NCBI GenBank assembly: GCA_042088665.1
Contig: JBELMB010000266.1
Span: 1-5,871, forward strand
DNA from: JBELMB01 sp042088665
GTDB lineage: Bacteria > Pseudomonadota > Alphaproteobacteria > Rhodobacterales > Rhodobacteraceae
Direction of reading: 5' to 3'
Length of the DNA: 5,871 nucleotides
Below, piece by piece: positions 5,197 through 5,871 of this stretch. Under the pieces are notes generated by a model, which saw only the letters and a list, made by a program, of their open reading frames with translations, had not been told where the DNA came from and did no database searches. Positions within the stretch are counted from its first letter, which is position 1, and each line of letters opens with the position of its first letter. A program made the translations under genes and the position numbers.

Positions 5197-5871
5197 TCAG
5201 ACGACCAGCCCCAAACCTTCGAGATAGGCAAACCCGGTCGGGATCATGGTTTTGTCGCGCAGCTCCAGCACCAGATGCGGGGTGGAACCACAGGCAGAGA
5301 GCGCCCGAAACACACCCGCCCATTCGATCTCGCCCTCGCCCGGCGCCCAGTGACGGTCGGCATGGCCGTCCACGTCCTGCAGATGCACATGGGCCAGCTG
5401 ATCGCCCGCATCAGCGACGAAATCGGACACGGGCGGGGCGCCGGACATGCGCCGGGCCAGTTGCGCATGACCGGTGTCAATGCTCAGCGCGATGGCGTCC
5501 GATCCAAAGCTGTCCACCATGGCGCGGCGCGTCTCTGGGCGGACGTCCTGGATGTTCTCGATCACCAGCGTGACACCCTTGGTTTCAGCGGCTTTCACAA
5601 CGGGACCCAGCACATCGTGGATGCGGGCCAACTTGGCCTCGACATAGCCGGGAAAGCTGAAGACATTGTTTTGATACCATGCCGTGAAGGGCGAATGCAG
5701 GACCATCTGGCGCGCGCCGACTCGATCCGCGGCCTCGAGCGCTTTGAGAAAGCGGGCGGTGATGAAGGGGCGGAGCTCGGCATCCTTGTTGTCGATGTCC
5801 AGCCCTTCAAACGGGCCGTGAATCCCGATGCGCCCGGTGTGACCGTCAAGCGCGGCCTGCGCGGCGGCGAT
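5197..5871 (-). CDS. Sugar phosphate isomerase/epimerase-like TIM-barrel protein (5' partial)
   Basis: The visible 224 residues belong to the xylose isomerase-like TIM-barrel family (AP endonuclease family 2 fold), which holds many divalent-metal sugar isomerases and epimerases. The frame is open to the window edge; relatives are about 260-280 residues, so about 40 N-terminal residues are missing. Barrel-strand motifs appear in order: IGIHGPFEGLD at 15-25, MVLHSPF at 56-62, VIENIQD (metal-ligand Glu), SIDTGHAQ (Asp and His), HVHLQDVDG then DRHW (His and Asp/His) and VLELRD (final Glu) near the C-terminus. The full metal-ligand set is therefore present and the enzyme should be active. It ends GLGLVV. 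The ATG at 5706 is internal, as the upstream frame continues the barrel. The exact substrate cannot be given; hydroxypyruvate isomerase or IolE-like activities are possible. It is read away from its unseen upstream neighbours, and a stem-loop follows it. Confidence 0.85.
   Translation of the reverse strand: MAAAQAALDGHTGRIGIHGPFEGLDIDNKDAELRPFITARFLKALEAADRVGARQMVLHSPFTAWYQNNVFSFPGYVEAKLARIHDVLGPVVKAAETKGVTLVIENIQDVRPETRRAMVDSFGSDAIALSIDTGHAQLARRMSGAPPVSDFVADAGDQLAHVHLQDVDGHADRHWAPGEGEIEWAGVFRALSACGSTPHLVLELRDKTMIPTGFAYLEGLGLVV

Noticed and set aside
4668..5323. Long minus-strand frames (4668-5105 and 4820-5323)
   Set aside because: They are rich in Arg, Pro and Ser, overlap one another, and one runs into the TIM-barrel gene in another frame. 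No motif supports them.

Overview
The window is GC-rich DNA from an alphaproteobacterium, most likely a marine Rhodobacterales (Roseobacter-group) bacterium. The codon use, the C-P lyase gene order and a CtrA-like site fit that group; this placement is an inference from style and gene content, not from a marker gene. No RNA gene or CRISPR array is visible.

Left (1-1852, + strand): the 3' end of a phosphonate C-P lyase operon. A 5'-truncated phnL (ABC-type ATPase) overlaps phnM (amidohydrolase-fold diphosphatase) by 14 bases. The operon seems to end there, because the next gene is on the opposite strand and converges on it.

Middle (1946-3760, - strand): a two-gene operon, transcribed right to left. 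First comes a 267-aa alpha/beta hydrolase closely resembling Bacillus RsbQ. It is followed after 16 bases by a PAS-GGDEF protein with an intact diguanylate cyclase motif and I-site. In Bacillus, RsbQ works with RsbP, a PAS protein with a phosphatase output, to report energy stress. Here the same sensor pair appears wired to c-di-GMP synthesis. This is the most interesting system in the window. A CtrA-like TTAA-N7-TTAG site lies about 77 bases upstream of the hydrolase start.

Right-middle (about 3754-5196): a stretch of genetic debris. It holds a broken SnoaL-like gene with an internal stop codon, and the C-terminal remnant of an IS3-family transposase joined in frame to it. Hairpin DNA replaces part of the transposase. 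Two short reading frames with good ribosome binding sites face each other, and about 500 bases carry no intact gene, only possible traces of a cytochrome c gene.

Right edge (5197-5871, - strand): the C-terminal 224 residues of a TIM-barrel sugar phosphate isomerase/epimerase-like protein, running off the window, with a strong stem-loop just after its stop codon.
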